A stretch of 64,000 nt of DNA, from contig NC_089873.1 of NCBI RefSeq assembly GCF_040182565.1, positions 93,318,001 to 93,382,000 of the forward strand, given 5' to 3'. A program made the position numbers and the translations under genes. The DNA is from Anser cygnoides (lineage: Eukaryota > Chordata > Aves > Anseriformes > Anatidae). A model generated the notes under the pieces. That model searched no databases and had not been told where the DNA came from. It saw nothing but the letters and a program-made list of their open reading frames with translations. Within the stretch, counting starts at the first letter, position 1; every line of letters starts with the position of its first letter. Below are positions 24,951-36,940 of the stretch, piece by piece.

Positions 24951-24985
24951 TTTTTTTTTTGGGGGGGGGGTGGGGGCGGGACGGG
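24951..24985 (+). repeat. T10-G10 junction with G-quadruplex-type tract
   Basis: Ten T are followed by ten G, then T, five G, C, three G, AC and three G. The plus strand therefore has at least four G-runs of three or more within 25 nt and satisfies the simple G-quadruplex pattern. The site is also a likely place for assembly errors. Confidence 0.85.
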
Positions 24986-24989
24986 ACAG

Positions 24990-27050
24990 AGGTTCTCCAA
25001 GACAAGTAGGAAAGTTACCCCCCTTTCAGCTGAAACTAGATACTGAATTTCTCCTTCGTGTAACAGGAGATCTCTCCCTGTGTGCTTATTATGGTTCATT
25101 CAGTATAAGAACCATAAAATTATACAAAGAGGCTCAGGTACTCAGCCACTGTGAATCCATTGCCTTCAAGATCTGCTGAAAAATCAAAACAAAAGCATGC
25201 ACAGAGGGGTCTTCAAAGATGATCTATAATTAACTTCAAACAAAAAAAATCTGTGTCAGTTCAAATCCTTATACTATATGATATGATGTGAACTGACATA
25301 TCACCACTGATGTTGCCAGACTTGTATCAGTCAGCAAAGTGAGTATCTCATACATTCAACCACTGATGCCAGAGATATAAAATGAAATTCCAGGCTGTGT
25401 GTTTTTTCAGTGTAGTGAAACCAGAGACTTTTCAATTCTTGTCAGCTCACTTCTTAAGGATACATCACCTTCTAAAATTTAACTTTGTTTTTACTTCTTG
25501 GCTCAATAAAGAGGAAGTATGGCCAAAGTGATGATGAAAGATATTTATATGAAGTCGGTATCACTTAAGGTTATCAGTAAGTTTCTCTCTCCCATCACTT
25601 AAGATATTCAGGTTTACTACACATAGTTCACTGTGATGTCAATGGTCTTTCACAAAATGTGTTTCCAATTTCTTTTTCCTAAGCAGCAGAAAAGTTGCAG
25701 TCAGATATCTATGGAAAAAATGCTATGGGCTACAGTGATTTCAGACATTGTTTTCCAGCTCTATCTGTGACATGTATTGTCATTGGGAGAACGGACTGTT
25801 CCGCTCATGTTTGTTGGTCCTCTTACTCATAAGGAATGTTTGCTAGTGTTGTTTTCAGATTGCATTCCTATATTTCCCTTCTATTTTCACTGTCACTTCA
25901 GAACATTTGCCTGTTGATTTGCTTCTGTTAGACAATTTCCCTTCTGCAGGAGTACAGGGGTTTATATTCCCAACTCTCATGTTTCCAGAGTTTGCACCAC
26001 TGTCTTTGCTAGCCTTCACTTTGCTGAACTCATTTACATCTCTGTAAGGAGTGGGAGAAAAATAGCAGCCTGCAGTGCTCCATTTGCTCCTCTCATTGCA
26101 CAGGTGTAAATGACAAGACACAAAATTGTCAGGAGTTAGGTCTAGCTCGAGCTACTCAAGCATTGAGTTATGCTTTGCAATTTGACGTTCAGAAAACACT
26201 GGGAACTACCAATTTTCATGTCATGCTGTGTGTGTTGTGTGGTACAATGGTATAGAATAGCATCAGATCTTACTTTGATCACTACGTATTGGCGTACTGT
26301 ATCAAATCTTGCACAAACCTGATTTTAGATTCAAGTTTATAATCCCAGATCAGGCAATATTGTCTTCAAAATACCAGGTTTTGCTGTATGCAGTTTATAC
26401 TACTCTGTACATATTCTTCCGCTTGTAAAAAAATCAGTCTTGTGTAGGTTTCCAGGCATAGGTTACTATTGTTGTAATGCACAAGTCTTCACTTCAGCTG
26501 GCCATTCTGCCATCATTACAGGAGTATTCCTTTGCTTGAATACTAGCTTTGTGAGCTATAGAAATAACAACCTGATATATAAAGAAAAGTGGGAGCCTGT
26601 TTAATATTCTGGGTTAGAAACTAAGCTCACCCAGCAACTGCTTCATGAGAAGCTGAGGTTTGCATGGCAGTGGAGGGTTGGGACCTCAGAGAGATGGACC
26701 CCTGAGGATGGGGACCACCATGACTCTTTCCTGTAAATCCATCCTGCTTGCCTTTCAGATTCCTTCACATGGGTGTATTGAGAGTTCATTAGTTCTGCTC
26801 ATTTACCCAGGCTTCCACTTCTAAATCCAGTGCATCTCACGGTTTTGGCTTAATACTGGTTTGTTGGTAAGATTATTGCATTGAAAAACTTACAAACTCT
26901 TGGAACTTTTCTCTAACAATTGCCTTTAAGCATGTACTTCTTCGAATAAGTCAGTGCAGTGACCTGAAAGTTCTGTTATGTTTTACCTTGGTTTTAAATT
27001 AAAATGATCTCTGTTTTTTCCTTGGAGATGCAGACCTGGGTCCTATGGAG
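24990..27050. other. Unique non-coding DNA
   Basis: No gene could be supported. Around 26075-26115 a stretch reading CATTTGCTCCTCTCATTGCA then CAGGTGTAAATGAC weakly resembles an old sauropsid repeat. Nothing else stands out. Confidence 0.5.
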
Positions 27051-27052
27051 TT

Positions 27053-27210
27053 CACAGAATGGTTGAGGTTGGAAGGGCCCTCTGCAGGACATCTGGTCCA
27101 ACCTCCCTGATCAAGCAGCAACACCTGGAGCAGGTTGCTCAGGACCACGTCCAGGTGGCTTTTGTATATCTCCAGGGAAAGAGACCCCACAATCTCCCTG
27201 AGCTACTGGC
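27053..27210 (-). mobile_element. CR1 LINE 3' end, minus strand
   Basis: On the plus strand it begins with TTCACAGAATGGTTGAGGTT, then GGAAGGGCCCTCTGCAGGAC, TCTGGTCCAACCTCCCTG, CACCTGGAGCAGGTTGCTCA and GGACCACGTCCAGGTGGCTT. It continues through TATCTCCAGGGAAAGAGACC to about 27210. This is the reverse complement of a CR1 3' untranslated region. It differs from the copy at 4996 (a GGTTGAGGTTGGAAGG type, and a shorter tail), so it is a different subfamily. It is truncated 5' and preserves no coding sequence. Confidence 0.93.
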
Positions 27211-27219
27211 TCTCCAGTA

Positions 27220-28530
27220 GCTCTAAATTCACTGTCACTCATATATTTTTAAGGGCAAAATTTAGCCCTGTGGCTTTTCTTTATTTGTTTTAATCATACT
27301 GGCTATTTCAGGAACACTTAAAGCGGAGAAGTAATGAGAAAATAAGAATATTTAATTTATTCTCAATTTCTGCTTAAGAGGCTGTGGTCTTTATATAAGT
27401 CATCTAAGCAATGAACAAAGGAACAATTTATATTGGAGATTAATGAGTGTGAGGGCCTTTGGTAATATGGCAGTAAGTACCATAGAAATGTTATAAATAC
27501 CTAAAAATTCAGCACAGAGTGTATGGGCAAAACTCCAAATGGTCGTCACTATTGCAAGATGGAAAATAAAACCCTTAATGGGCAAAACCTCTGCCTGTTA
27601 TTGGTAAGAAGCACTAAAAGTAGCCATTCTTAGGAGCACTTGTGGTTGACTAGCACTTGTTATGCTACAGGAGAGAAGTAGTAGTCCTGAGGAAGAGGTT
27701 TTTCTTTGTCATATCAGCAGCTTTAAGTGAAGCACAGATGCTTTATGCTTCCAGGCTTGGTTACATTAGAAAAATATATTGAGCATAGTTCTGAGGATTA
27801 AAAAAAAAAAAAAAAGGTGATGTGCTAGGAATTACTGGTGTGACTAGTGAAATTTTGCTTCTCTTGTGTGTAGTAACTACAGACACTTTTCACTTTTCCA
27901 TGAGTTTCTAATTGAGATTGGTGTAGAGTCAGATATTTTCACAGAAGTCACACAGGCCAGAGAGTACAATAGCAATTAAGTATTGAGTGTACGTATGACT
28001 AATTAGTTAGTGCCAGAAGGAAACATATGTTTTTGCTTCTTCCTGGAGCCAATTACCACATGCCTGTGTTATAAGGCAGGATGAGAAGTGGCCCCATGCT
28101 GAAATAAGAGTTCATTACAAAACAACATAACAAAGAAAGAAACAACTATATGCTGACCAAGCCAACCACTACAGAACCACAAACAAATGCAGAAAAACTA
28201 TCAGGGAAACTTCTGCACTGAAAGAATGCTCAAACTGCCTTGAAGAGATGACTTCAGATCATATGTGCACTTGCACAACTTATTTTGAAATCAATGTACA
28301 ATGCTTAACCATATTGGAAAGCTAAATGTAGTCTATGGCTGAAAAAAAAAAAAAAAGGCAAAAAAAAAAAGCATTGAATCTACTTCTAATGACCCAATCA
28401 AGGCTGGAATGGAGACAGTTTTTGATGCTTCCTTCTCTTGCTTGGTTTGGGTTCCTATTTGTGTATGAAAGCGTCAGTTTGATTCACTCCATGCTTCAGT
28501 CCTGAACTGTGGTTCCCCTGGTTGTCTTCC
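27220..28530. other. Unique non-coding DNA with poly-A tracts
   Basis: A16 lies at 27800-27815. A15, GGC and A11 lie at 28342-28370. No processed pseudogene is recognisable next to either tract. No gene could be supported. Confidence 0.55.
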
Positions 28531-28537
28531 CACCCTC

Positions 28538-28575
28538 AATATTTGCTCAGATCTTAAAAGATCTGAGCAAATATT
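28538..28575. repeat. Near-perfect 38-bp palindrome (18-bp arms)
   Basis: Left arm AATATTTGCTCAGATCTT (28538-28555) and right arm AAGATCTGAGCAAATATT (28558-28575) are exact reverse complements, separated by only AA. The length and the absence of mismatches make chance unlikely: with even base use, roughly one in a million for a window of this size. It could extrude as a cruciform or fold as a hairpin RNA. No known element is recognised. Confidence 0.95.
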
Positions 28576-28579
28576 TTGC

Positions 28580-29680
28580 TCCAGCATCAATATAAAGATA
28601 TGCAACATACATCTGGCCAGGCTGCTTCTAAAGAATCAGTAAGGACACAAGTCCAGGCTCAGCAGTTAACCCAGGGCTTTGACTTCTGCTCACCTGTATG
28701 CTTCCCAAAGACAGCAGTGACTTGCCAGTTCTTCCTGACTTTTGGATATAGTCCCTTGGCAGTCTTTATTGTCCTGGGATTTTGTTATCTCCAGAATATT
28801 GTCTCCCTGAATGATGCTTCTTCAAATGATGCAACTAGGCTTTAAGGTTACAGTTGCAGATGTCAGATAATATTATATTGCTTAGTTATATCTGTCATGT
28901 AAATTATTTTTCAAGCAGCATTAAAAATCACATGCTCTCAGTCGCTGAGAACATGGACAGAGTTCAGCTGTGGCTTGGTGATTGAATGTTGGCAGAAACT
29001 TTGTACCATATTTATTGAATATTTGCACAAGCAGGGATTACATCAGTAACGATAGTACAAATTTGTATACTAAACACAGGAATGCCTTCTAGCAAAATGA
29101 CAGTGACTGGTAATGCCTTCTAATTCTGTGATTTGCTACAAACGTAGCTTAGGTATTACTTTACCCTACTTCTGAAATGGAGATGTGGCAAATACAAATA
29201 TGTTTAAAATAAATCTCTTCAGCATTCTTCATATTTCTATTCACAATTTGAATTAACACACCTCACCAAATATGTAACTGCTCTATGATACTTCTATCAG
29301 ACCTAAACAAACAGGATTTAAAAATCTTTAGCATGGCTTTATGCTAAGAATATTCATGAATACAAATCCATAGTTTGCTCACATTTAACGTAATTCAGGT
29401 AAACATTTTTCTTGTGCACTCATTCATGGGAAATGTAACACAGATGAAAACCTCATATAGTCTTTTGTTTTATATATTTGCCCATCTGTGCTTCTTGCTG
29501 CTGAGAAAAAGAAATCCTTTGCTTTTGCTCCTATCATTTTTATTGACACTCTTGGCAGGTGGCAGGTGGGGGGTTTATAAGCTTTTTGTTATTTTGCCTA
29601 CTCTTCCCGACAAGTCCCCTCTTTATTTCCATGACAGTATTTTAAGCATATGCCCCCTTCTTTCCTGCTGGTTTTTTTTT
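28580..29680. other. Unique non-coding DNA
   Basis: No gene or repeat could be supported. An 89-codon plus-strand frame at 28576-28845 starts right at the palindrome's right edge but has no recognisable domain. Confidence 0.55.
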
Positions 29681-29684
29681 GCTG

Positions 29685-29710
29685 TTTATTTATTTATTTA
29701 TTTTATTTTT
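29685..29710 (+). repeat. (TTTA)n microsatellite
   Basis: Four TTTA units run into TTTTATTTTT, just after a T9 run. Simple low-complexity tract. Confidence 0.85.
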
Positions 29711-29714
29711 CCAA

Positions 29715-30400
29715 CTGAGCACCCTGTTCAGTCATCTTGTTTCTGATCCTGGCAGCTGGCAGCCCCTCTGGCTTTTCTGCTTCCACCCTGTGGCTTGTTG
29801 AGAATGCTGCTTGCAGCCTGCGCACTCCCCACCTCCTCTGCCTTAGCTTTTGGGGTCCATGCATCCAGTGGCAGACTTGCCGAAGCCATGGATCTCCAGA
29901 GATCACCCTGCTACATTAGCAGTCAGATTTGCATTTTCCCATTGTGCCTGTGCTGCTTACAGCCTGAAGGTGACTTTGCCTCCATTTCCCCTGCCAAAGA
30001 AGGTGGTAAATAAGTCACAATTAAAAGGCAAAGAAGGAAGGAAGGCCTGGCCAGCAATGTCTAGAACTGGTGCTTGCTTGCCTTTCTGGGCTTGCTGAGC
30101 TCTACCCGTGTTTCTGTGATCACATCCTGCCTGGACAACCCGAGGCAATGCCAGCCTCCTGCTGGGCTCAGGCAGTGGGAACAACTGTCATTTCTCACCA
30201 CTCTTCTCCAAAGAAGGGGTCTCTGGATCCAGCCTGAGCAGGACGGTGCCATCTTCCTCCTGTCCATGCTCCCATTTAGGGCATAGCCATGGATGCCTGT
30301 GAGCATCCATGCCTAGGGCTGGCTTCACTGGTGTTTTGCCAGGGGTGAGCCCAGGTATGTTGTTGGGCATGCTCAAGTCTAGCCGAGCTACTCTTGGTAG
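29715..30400. other. Locally GC-richer non-coding segment
   Basis: Composition rises above that of the flanks. Overlapping frames of 60-82 codons on both strands are an effect of the lower stop-codon density and show no domain. A stem-loop with 9-bp arms (CATGGATGC with GCATCCATG, 6-nt loop) lies at 30288-30311. Confidence 0.5.
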
Positions 30401-30409
30401 GGTGAGTAC

Positions 30410-33400
30410 TCACCTGGAATTCCAGTTCTGAAGGTCAGGCTCTGTGTTTCATGGGCAAAACACTGCTAGCCATGTTCTTCACACTCATTTCTATTTCTGA
30501 ACTGCTTCTGCAGGGCAGTGAAATGTACGGTTTAAGATGAGCCTCAAGGCCGTCATGGTGTATTAATAACAATATGTGATAGTGCTGGATGTAAACAGGA
30601 AAGGCCTTGGCATTCTTTCAAAGAAAGAAAGTTCCGTTCTTGATCCAGAAACACAGTTGGTACTCACAAAGTTATCAGCGAAATAATCAACAAATTTTTC
30701 TTTAAAATCATTTTAGAATGTCCAGGCTCTGACCCACATACCGGCCTGTACTGTGTCCTGGTACATCTACAGCTAGAGGTATGTAACAGGCAATTTATCT
30801 CATCTTTAATAAACTAGACAAAAGAAAAATCAAGATCATGTTCAAAACCTATTTAACGAAAACTCATCAAATAAAATTATTTGCTGTAATTGTCATCTCC
30901 TGAATTTTGATTTATTGCCAAACAGTATTATTTAATGCACTCAGAAATGAAGAATTGGTATTCTGGTGGCACAATATATCAGGGAAACATCAAAGCCATT
31001 TATAGCCTGTGTGGCTGAGTTTCACATGAGGTTTAAGAAAATATTCTGTTTAAGCATGAGTAGTTATTTATTTTTTTATTGTTAAGCATTATCATGGATA
31101 GCAATATTTCATTGGAGGCAGATGACTATCCAGAAACATAATTAATCATGATTATTTATGTCATACCTAATTATCAGGAAATAGCCCCAGGGATACACTT
31201 CAGTTATATTTCAGAACCTTCAGACTATAATTACTTTGCTTTGTATTAAATATTCTTTCCATACTCTTGAAGAAGTTTAGAACACATTTATAAGGAATAA
31301 GGTCGCAGGGATAGAAATAACTAATGTACAAGCAAATAATGAAAATACGTGCATTTGGGGAAGTGCTGAGTTATTATGAGTAAGTATATTAATTTCATTC
31401 TCTTCATAATTAGGTAAAAGAAATGGCTTTCCAGCGTAGTTTTTAATATCTGAGCACACTAGCATAACAACACAGACCTTAAAACAAAGGCCTTTTAAAA
31501 TTCTGTTAATGTATTGTAAAGTGGATTAAAAGTTGGAAAAAAAATAAAATGCTACCTAAGGGTCTGAATTCTCAAAGACTTTTCATTTGTAAATTTTGAA
31601 AGCTATTTCTCAGTGAGGACCTTTCATATTCTAAGGAGTTTCATTGCTTCAGGTGTTGCTGTAAAAAATATTTAGATATATTTCTGGTTTAATATTTATA
31701 ACCTATTGTGTGTAATTAAAGCATTTAATAGAAGTTGTAAAATTAGGTAGGCAACGTACATGAGTATGTATGTATGTAATTTACATTCCTGGTTGTTAAC
31801 GATACTGAATACCTTTAAAATGAAGAAAGGATAAGATTAAGTATAAGACCTCAAAACATGCACACACTCGTGGACCTAAGCTATAATTTTATTGAAGGGC
31901 ATACCACGCAACAAAGTCATTCCTGTATAAATGAAAACCTGGACATTTATTTTTACAAATAAGGTATTTTTCCCCTTGTTTTCACTGATAAAAAGGACAA
32001 CAACATATTTTCAGCACCGCTATGACCAGAGGCTGTTTTTGGGCACACTGTTCTTGCATTACAGATTTGTAGAGCTATGCTGGAATGCATGCCATTATAC
32101 TGCCTTTGAACAGAGGTTTGGGGATGGGGCTTGGCTTTTGGGGATTTGTTTTGTTTTGCTTTGTTTTGGGATGTACGTAAGAAAGTTATGTATGATCAGG
32201 TCCAAAATTCAAAGTGTGTTTGGTTATTCTGTTAGCTAACAGAATTTGATCTTAGAGGTACTCAGTCAGTACAGCATCTTGGTAAGTGCTTAACGTTAAC
32301 ATAAGAGTCTGTGACTTTGATTCACATGCTTACAGCTATGTGTATAGTTAAACAGTGTTTGCACTGGGACCCAAAACCTCAGCACAGCTCCCGTTGAACA
32401 AATTTAGGCTGGCTACAGTGAACTGAGCCAGGACTGAAAGCTTCTGCCTAGCTGTCATGCAGTGGGTGCTGAATCTTACTGTTTTGAGCATGAGTACCTT
32501 GGGGAGCTGGGTAGTTTCAATCTTTAGGTCAGCCTTACATAGGTCCCATTGACTCTGGAATCGTGTTTTGCTCATGCTGTGCTTGTGACTCATCTATATT
32601 TGGTTAGATGCAAGCAAATTGCCCTGGTGGCCACAACATTGCCGTATTTAATGCCTGCAACTTGTTTTTCATGGTTGGGTTTTTCATGGAAGAGTTTTGA
32701 AACCTCTACAGGGTTTGACTTTACAGAACCCTCATTAAAGTGAAATTAGAGGTTTACTCGCTTTGCTAAATAATTCAACCTGTTTAAATATTAAGAAAAA
32801 TATTATAAAGATGTTGTTATTTTAAAATGCTGAAAAGGAATGCCTCATGTTAAGGTTCAAAGTCAACAAACAATCTCCTTATAAAACTGAGCACAGACAA
32901 ACACAGAAATTATTTGCTAGTATTTAACAGAGAGACAGCTCTCAGCTAGAGTCCATTGCGATTTAATGACAGCACCATCTTTATCTAAATCGGTGATGAA
33001 AAACAATGTCTACATTTGAACTGACACCCTCTGTCTTCTGTGAATAATCATACGTAAGAGGGAACGTTACTTGGGAAACTATTTCCTTAACAAATGTCTG
33101 ATTTTTTTCTGCATTCCATCCTGAAAGGTATTTTCTTCTCTGTTTGCTGTCTAGCTTAGCTGGACATTTTTATTTTTTTTTTTTTCACTTATTTGAATTG
33201 TCATTAGGACAGAAGGCAAAGTGTTTGCGTAATTGAGCATTCAATTAATTAACCAATTAATATTGGAAGTGAGTGTTATGAATTGACTACTTTTGCATGG
33301 CATTTTCCCCTCTATTTTTATTCACTTCCCTAATTTTCTGAGTGCTATGTCTAAGTGGTGTGCTGATTGTTGCTGCTGATGGACAGGAGCAGCCATCCCT

Positions 33401-35795
33401 TAATAAAGCACTAAGGTGGCCACAATAATTTAGTGACTTTTCAGAAAATATTAAATGCTTCATTTTAATTCTTTTCTCCCAATTTAATAGCCTCCGAAGA
33501 CAAGTCCTAGGTAATATGGAGCGAATTTTGTATGTCTGATGTTAATTCATCTAATTTTTTCAGCAGATATTTTTGACATCGTAGGAATCTTCAGCTTTCA
33601 TGAAAGTGATGATATTTTGGGAGGCAGTTCTCTTTCTAGAGTGCATTAAGGTGTGATGAGAGACTTCCCTGAGCAAAAATTCCTGAAACATTGAGTGGTC
33701 AAGGTGAGAGCTTATTCTTCTCCAAAAAGCTTAGGGGAGTTCAGCTACAAGCAGCATGTAGGAAATGAGAAAGTTAATTTCCATTGAATTTTCCTTTAGA
33801 AATATTTTTCTGATTTATGTTGAAGGAATTAGAATTAAAAAAAAATGTGTTGGTGAAATGAATGAAACGTTTTGTTAAGCAAAAATGTTTATTTTAAATT
33901 GGATTCACTACAAATTGTCATCAAAATGGCCAGAACAAACAGTTAGAATTAATATTCTGCAAGTGTTACTGCTGAAAGCCGTTTTAAGACAGGAAAGTGT
34001 CTTTATTTCTAACATGTCTAGACTACTTTTTCACTTTTTCTCTCTTTTTTTTTTTTCTGTACCTTTTATATACTCATTAATAGTTGGATATTTTGTTAAA
34101 GAACTCCAAATGGGTGTTTTGCTATTCTTAAATGCAAAACAGAAGCAATCAATAATTCTGTCTGCTGCTAAATAGACCTCGACTCTGGGTGGTGTTAACA
34201 GTAGAGAAAAAAAACAACATAGGATTAACAAGTATTTTGATCACATTGCTTGTTTAATTCAGCTAAAATACAATAGTATTTTGTAGGATTAAATGGGAAT
34301 CTTTATTTAAGAAAATTAATGTCAGAGTTGGTACACTGCATGCTTTTTTTTTTTTTTTTTACCTTCCATCTTTTCTATTTCTATTTCCATGCTTTTTACA
34401 CTTCTATTGCATTCGCCAGCTTTCTGTGCTTATTTGGTGTTAGATGAAGCGGATACTCAGGTAGCCAGTGCAGTTTTGAAGAGCCTAACCAGAACCAGCT
34501 GAAGGCATGAGAATATCCTTCCCTGGCCTCTGCAAACATGTTGTTTAGGAGGAAGTTTCAGATATCAATTGAGCATTGCGATAAACTCTTTCAAGTGTAA
34601 ACTTGGTAGCTGCATCGCCCCTTCTCTTTTTGTCACTTCATTACATCTCGTTGCAAAGGTCAAGCAGTAGAGAGTGATACATTTCCTTTCATTAAGGAGC
34701 AATGGCAAGGAGCTGATGCTTAGGCTTTGTTTGTCCTGCCTGTTAGTCTCAATGTCACTGAAACACAGCATGAAAATTAAAACATTGAAAGGAAGTATAA
34801 TAATTGTGAGTTGCCACCCTTATCTACTGAATAATGGTGTTTTTTTAGAGGCTGTGTTTTCTGTGGCTGGTGACAAGCTCTGGCTGAATGTGGCTGAGCC
34901 TTAGCAATGTCATTTTTTTCAATCTGGATCTTTATATCCAAGTAATTATGAAATCTCCAGAGCAGGGAACCCTTCAAATCAAACATATGCATCAGAACAA
35001 AATATTAATTCAGCAAACATGACACAAGATAGTACATCAGTCAGTTAGTAACTGTCTCCTTTACAACTTTGCAGCATTCTTTTCCTGACACATAAATGTA
35101 ACTCAATCAAGAACACACAGTATTTTACACTTCCTAAAATGTGGAAACTTTACATCCTTAACATTCAAAGCATGAATTTTTATAATTCTATTCTGATTTT
35201 TGGTGAAATTCTGAAAATTCAAAATCCCCCATGAAAAGGTGTTTTTGCACAGAATTTAATGTTGTTAGGCATGGCACTGTTGTTTTTGCGAAAAGTGTAA
35301 CATTGTGCAGGAATTTGGACATTTTTATTTTATTTTGTGTTACACTTTTCTAACATATGGTAATATGTACTATATTCTGAAATACAAACTGATTTTGGAA
35401 ACAGGCTTCAAAATGTTTGTTTCTGGGAAAACTGAAAACTCTCTGCTTTTGCTGTGCCAAAAAAAAAAAAAAAGGATAAAGAAAAAGATATTTTTTTTTT
35501 CTAAAATGAAAAGCTCTTCTGCAGAACCTGTCAGGCTTAAGGTATCGGCACGTTCCCTCAGGGTATTTTCTACTAGCTCTAGTTGTTTGACTGCAAGGGT
35601 CTTGCTCAGCAGTTGCCCCTCTCCTTGATTTGAGCTTTAACTTCTGCCACAGTGTAAATACAGAATAATAATGAATAATAATCATAAGTGAAAAAAGAAA
35701 AAAGAAAGCCAGGAAAGCATGAGTTAGCTTTAGTTTAGACAGCAGCGTGCCTCCAATTCCCCGACGGTCAGGCTCTGTTTAGCACTTAGACTGCT
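30410..35795. other. Unique AT-rich non-coding DNA
   Basis: Holds a perfect 20-bp palindrome at 32226-32245, a 17-nt T run at 34344-34360, an A15 run at 35459-35473 with T10 at 35491-35500, and several TAAT-dense stretches (31030-31215, 32930-33060, 33205-33620) that look like candidate conserved non-coding elements. No coding exon could be supported. Confidence 0.55.
32226..32245. repeat. Perfect 20-bp palindrome
   Basis: ATTCTGTTAGCTAACAGAAT is its own reverse complement with no spacer. About 0.06 such sites are expected by chance per window with even base composition, so it is mildly unusual. It could be a dimeric protein site or a chance event. Confidence 0.9.
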
Positions 35796-35797
35796 TG

Positions 35798-35802
<5 letters not shown>

Positions 35803-35830
<28 letters not shown>

Positions 35831-35831
35831 T
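35803..35831. repeat. (AT)14 microsatellite
   Basis: An uninterrupted AT dinucleotide run of about 29 nt after GCATAC. Probably polymorphic in length. Confidence 0.95.
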
Positions 35832-35839
35832 TCTTGAGC

Positions 35840-36940
35840 TGACAAATATTTTTTATCAAGGATGAAGTTTAGGTGTGAATGAACATGAAGATAATGTGTG
35901 AGAGGTCTGGCTTGAGGGGCTGCTGATCCCTTCAAAACATTTTTAAAGTAGCTTAGATAAGTAGAGGTTGGGAATGGAACGTGACGCTGGGAGGAGAGAA
36001 GGCTTTGGCAGCCTCATCTTTAAGGAACAGCCAGTTAAATTTCAGTGTTGAATTAGGGGGGAACGAATGCTAATGAGAAAGAACAAACAAAGCCTGGCGG
36101 GTCTGCTAATGTCCCAGTTTATGTACTGCATCAGGGCTCTCTTCTTGCTTCTCCTCATCTTTCCAGCTCTATTGCTGCAGATGAGCATTTCTATAGAGGT
36201 AGTGAGACCGCAGCACTACAACGTGGTGCCGCCAGACAGTGCTGCCTCTTGCAGCTATCCAATACTCTGTCATTGTGCCAGCTCTGCAAGAATTTCTGAG
36301 CTGTAAATTGATTTAAAAACAATGATAATCACCTGCTTGCATCAACTCAATCAAACTTCATTATAGAGGTAATAAAGGTATGTTAGAAACTGTCATAGAT
36401 TTTCTTAATCACTCCCTTGGACTTCCAGTTCTTTGGTATTCTGACAGATTCTCAGCTGCTGAGCATGTGCCAATATCTGCATAGAGTGAGTGAGCAGAGG
36501 TACATCAGGAGAAGAAGGAAAAAGATTTCAAACTGGCTATTCAACAGGCTGCTTTCTAGACTGTGTGTGTGTGGTGGAAATAACAAGCCACCCAACAGCT
36601 GAAAACTGACTACAAAGTGTTATGCTACACATGCATGTGTATTTAAATGACCTGGAAAGCCATGCTAGAAGCACACATATACAGGCACCAGTAGAAGCAT
36701 ATTGATGTCAGGGAATGCTGACCTGACCCTAGTGCATGGCCCCTGCCCAGGCAACAGTGATGTATATACCTGTCATCCTGGACCTGGTGATGCTGCCACC
36801 TTCAGCTCTAAAAACATTCAGGAGCTTCTTCCATTTCTTACTTTAACTCTACCTTGGGTCACCTTTCCTTACTGTTGTTGTTTGTTTCCAGCAAACTGCC
36901 CAGCTTTACTTAGGTCCTAATGCTCACAGGGTTAGGAGAA
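35840..36940. other. Unique non-coding DNA, candidate conserved block
   Basis: The interval 36000-36385 is balanced in composition and free of simple repeats, with words such as GAACAAACAAAGC, CTGCTAATG, TAAATTGATTT and TTATAGAGGTAATAAAGG. Such texture is common in conserved vertebrate enhancers. A 79-codon frame here (36067-36306) has a leucine-rich hydrophobic stretch, but nothing else supports a protein. Confidence 0.4.

Noticed and set aside
28342..28370. Poly-A tracts as possible tails of processed pseudogenes
   Set aside because: No upstream sequence resembles a transcript, and no target-site duplication was seen. The same holds for the tracts at 27800 and 22982.
32380..32560. Possible additional old sauropsid repeat (TCCCATTGACTCTGGA and CAGCACAGCTCCCGTTGA words)
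   Set aside because: Words are scattered and not in the family's order. Not separable from chance without alignment.
36067..36306. 79-codon frame with a leucine-rich hydrophobic segment, possibly a small membrane protein
   Set aside because: No initiation context, no homologous pattern recognised, and the hydrophobic run follows from TTC/CTC-rich sequence.
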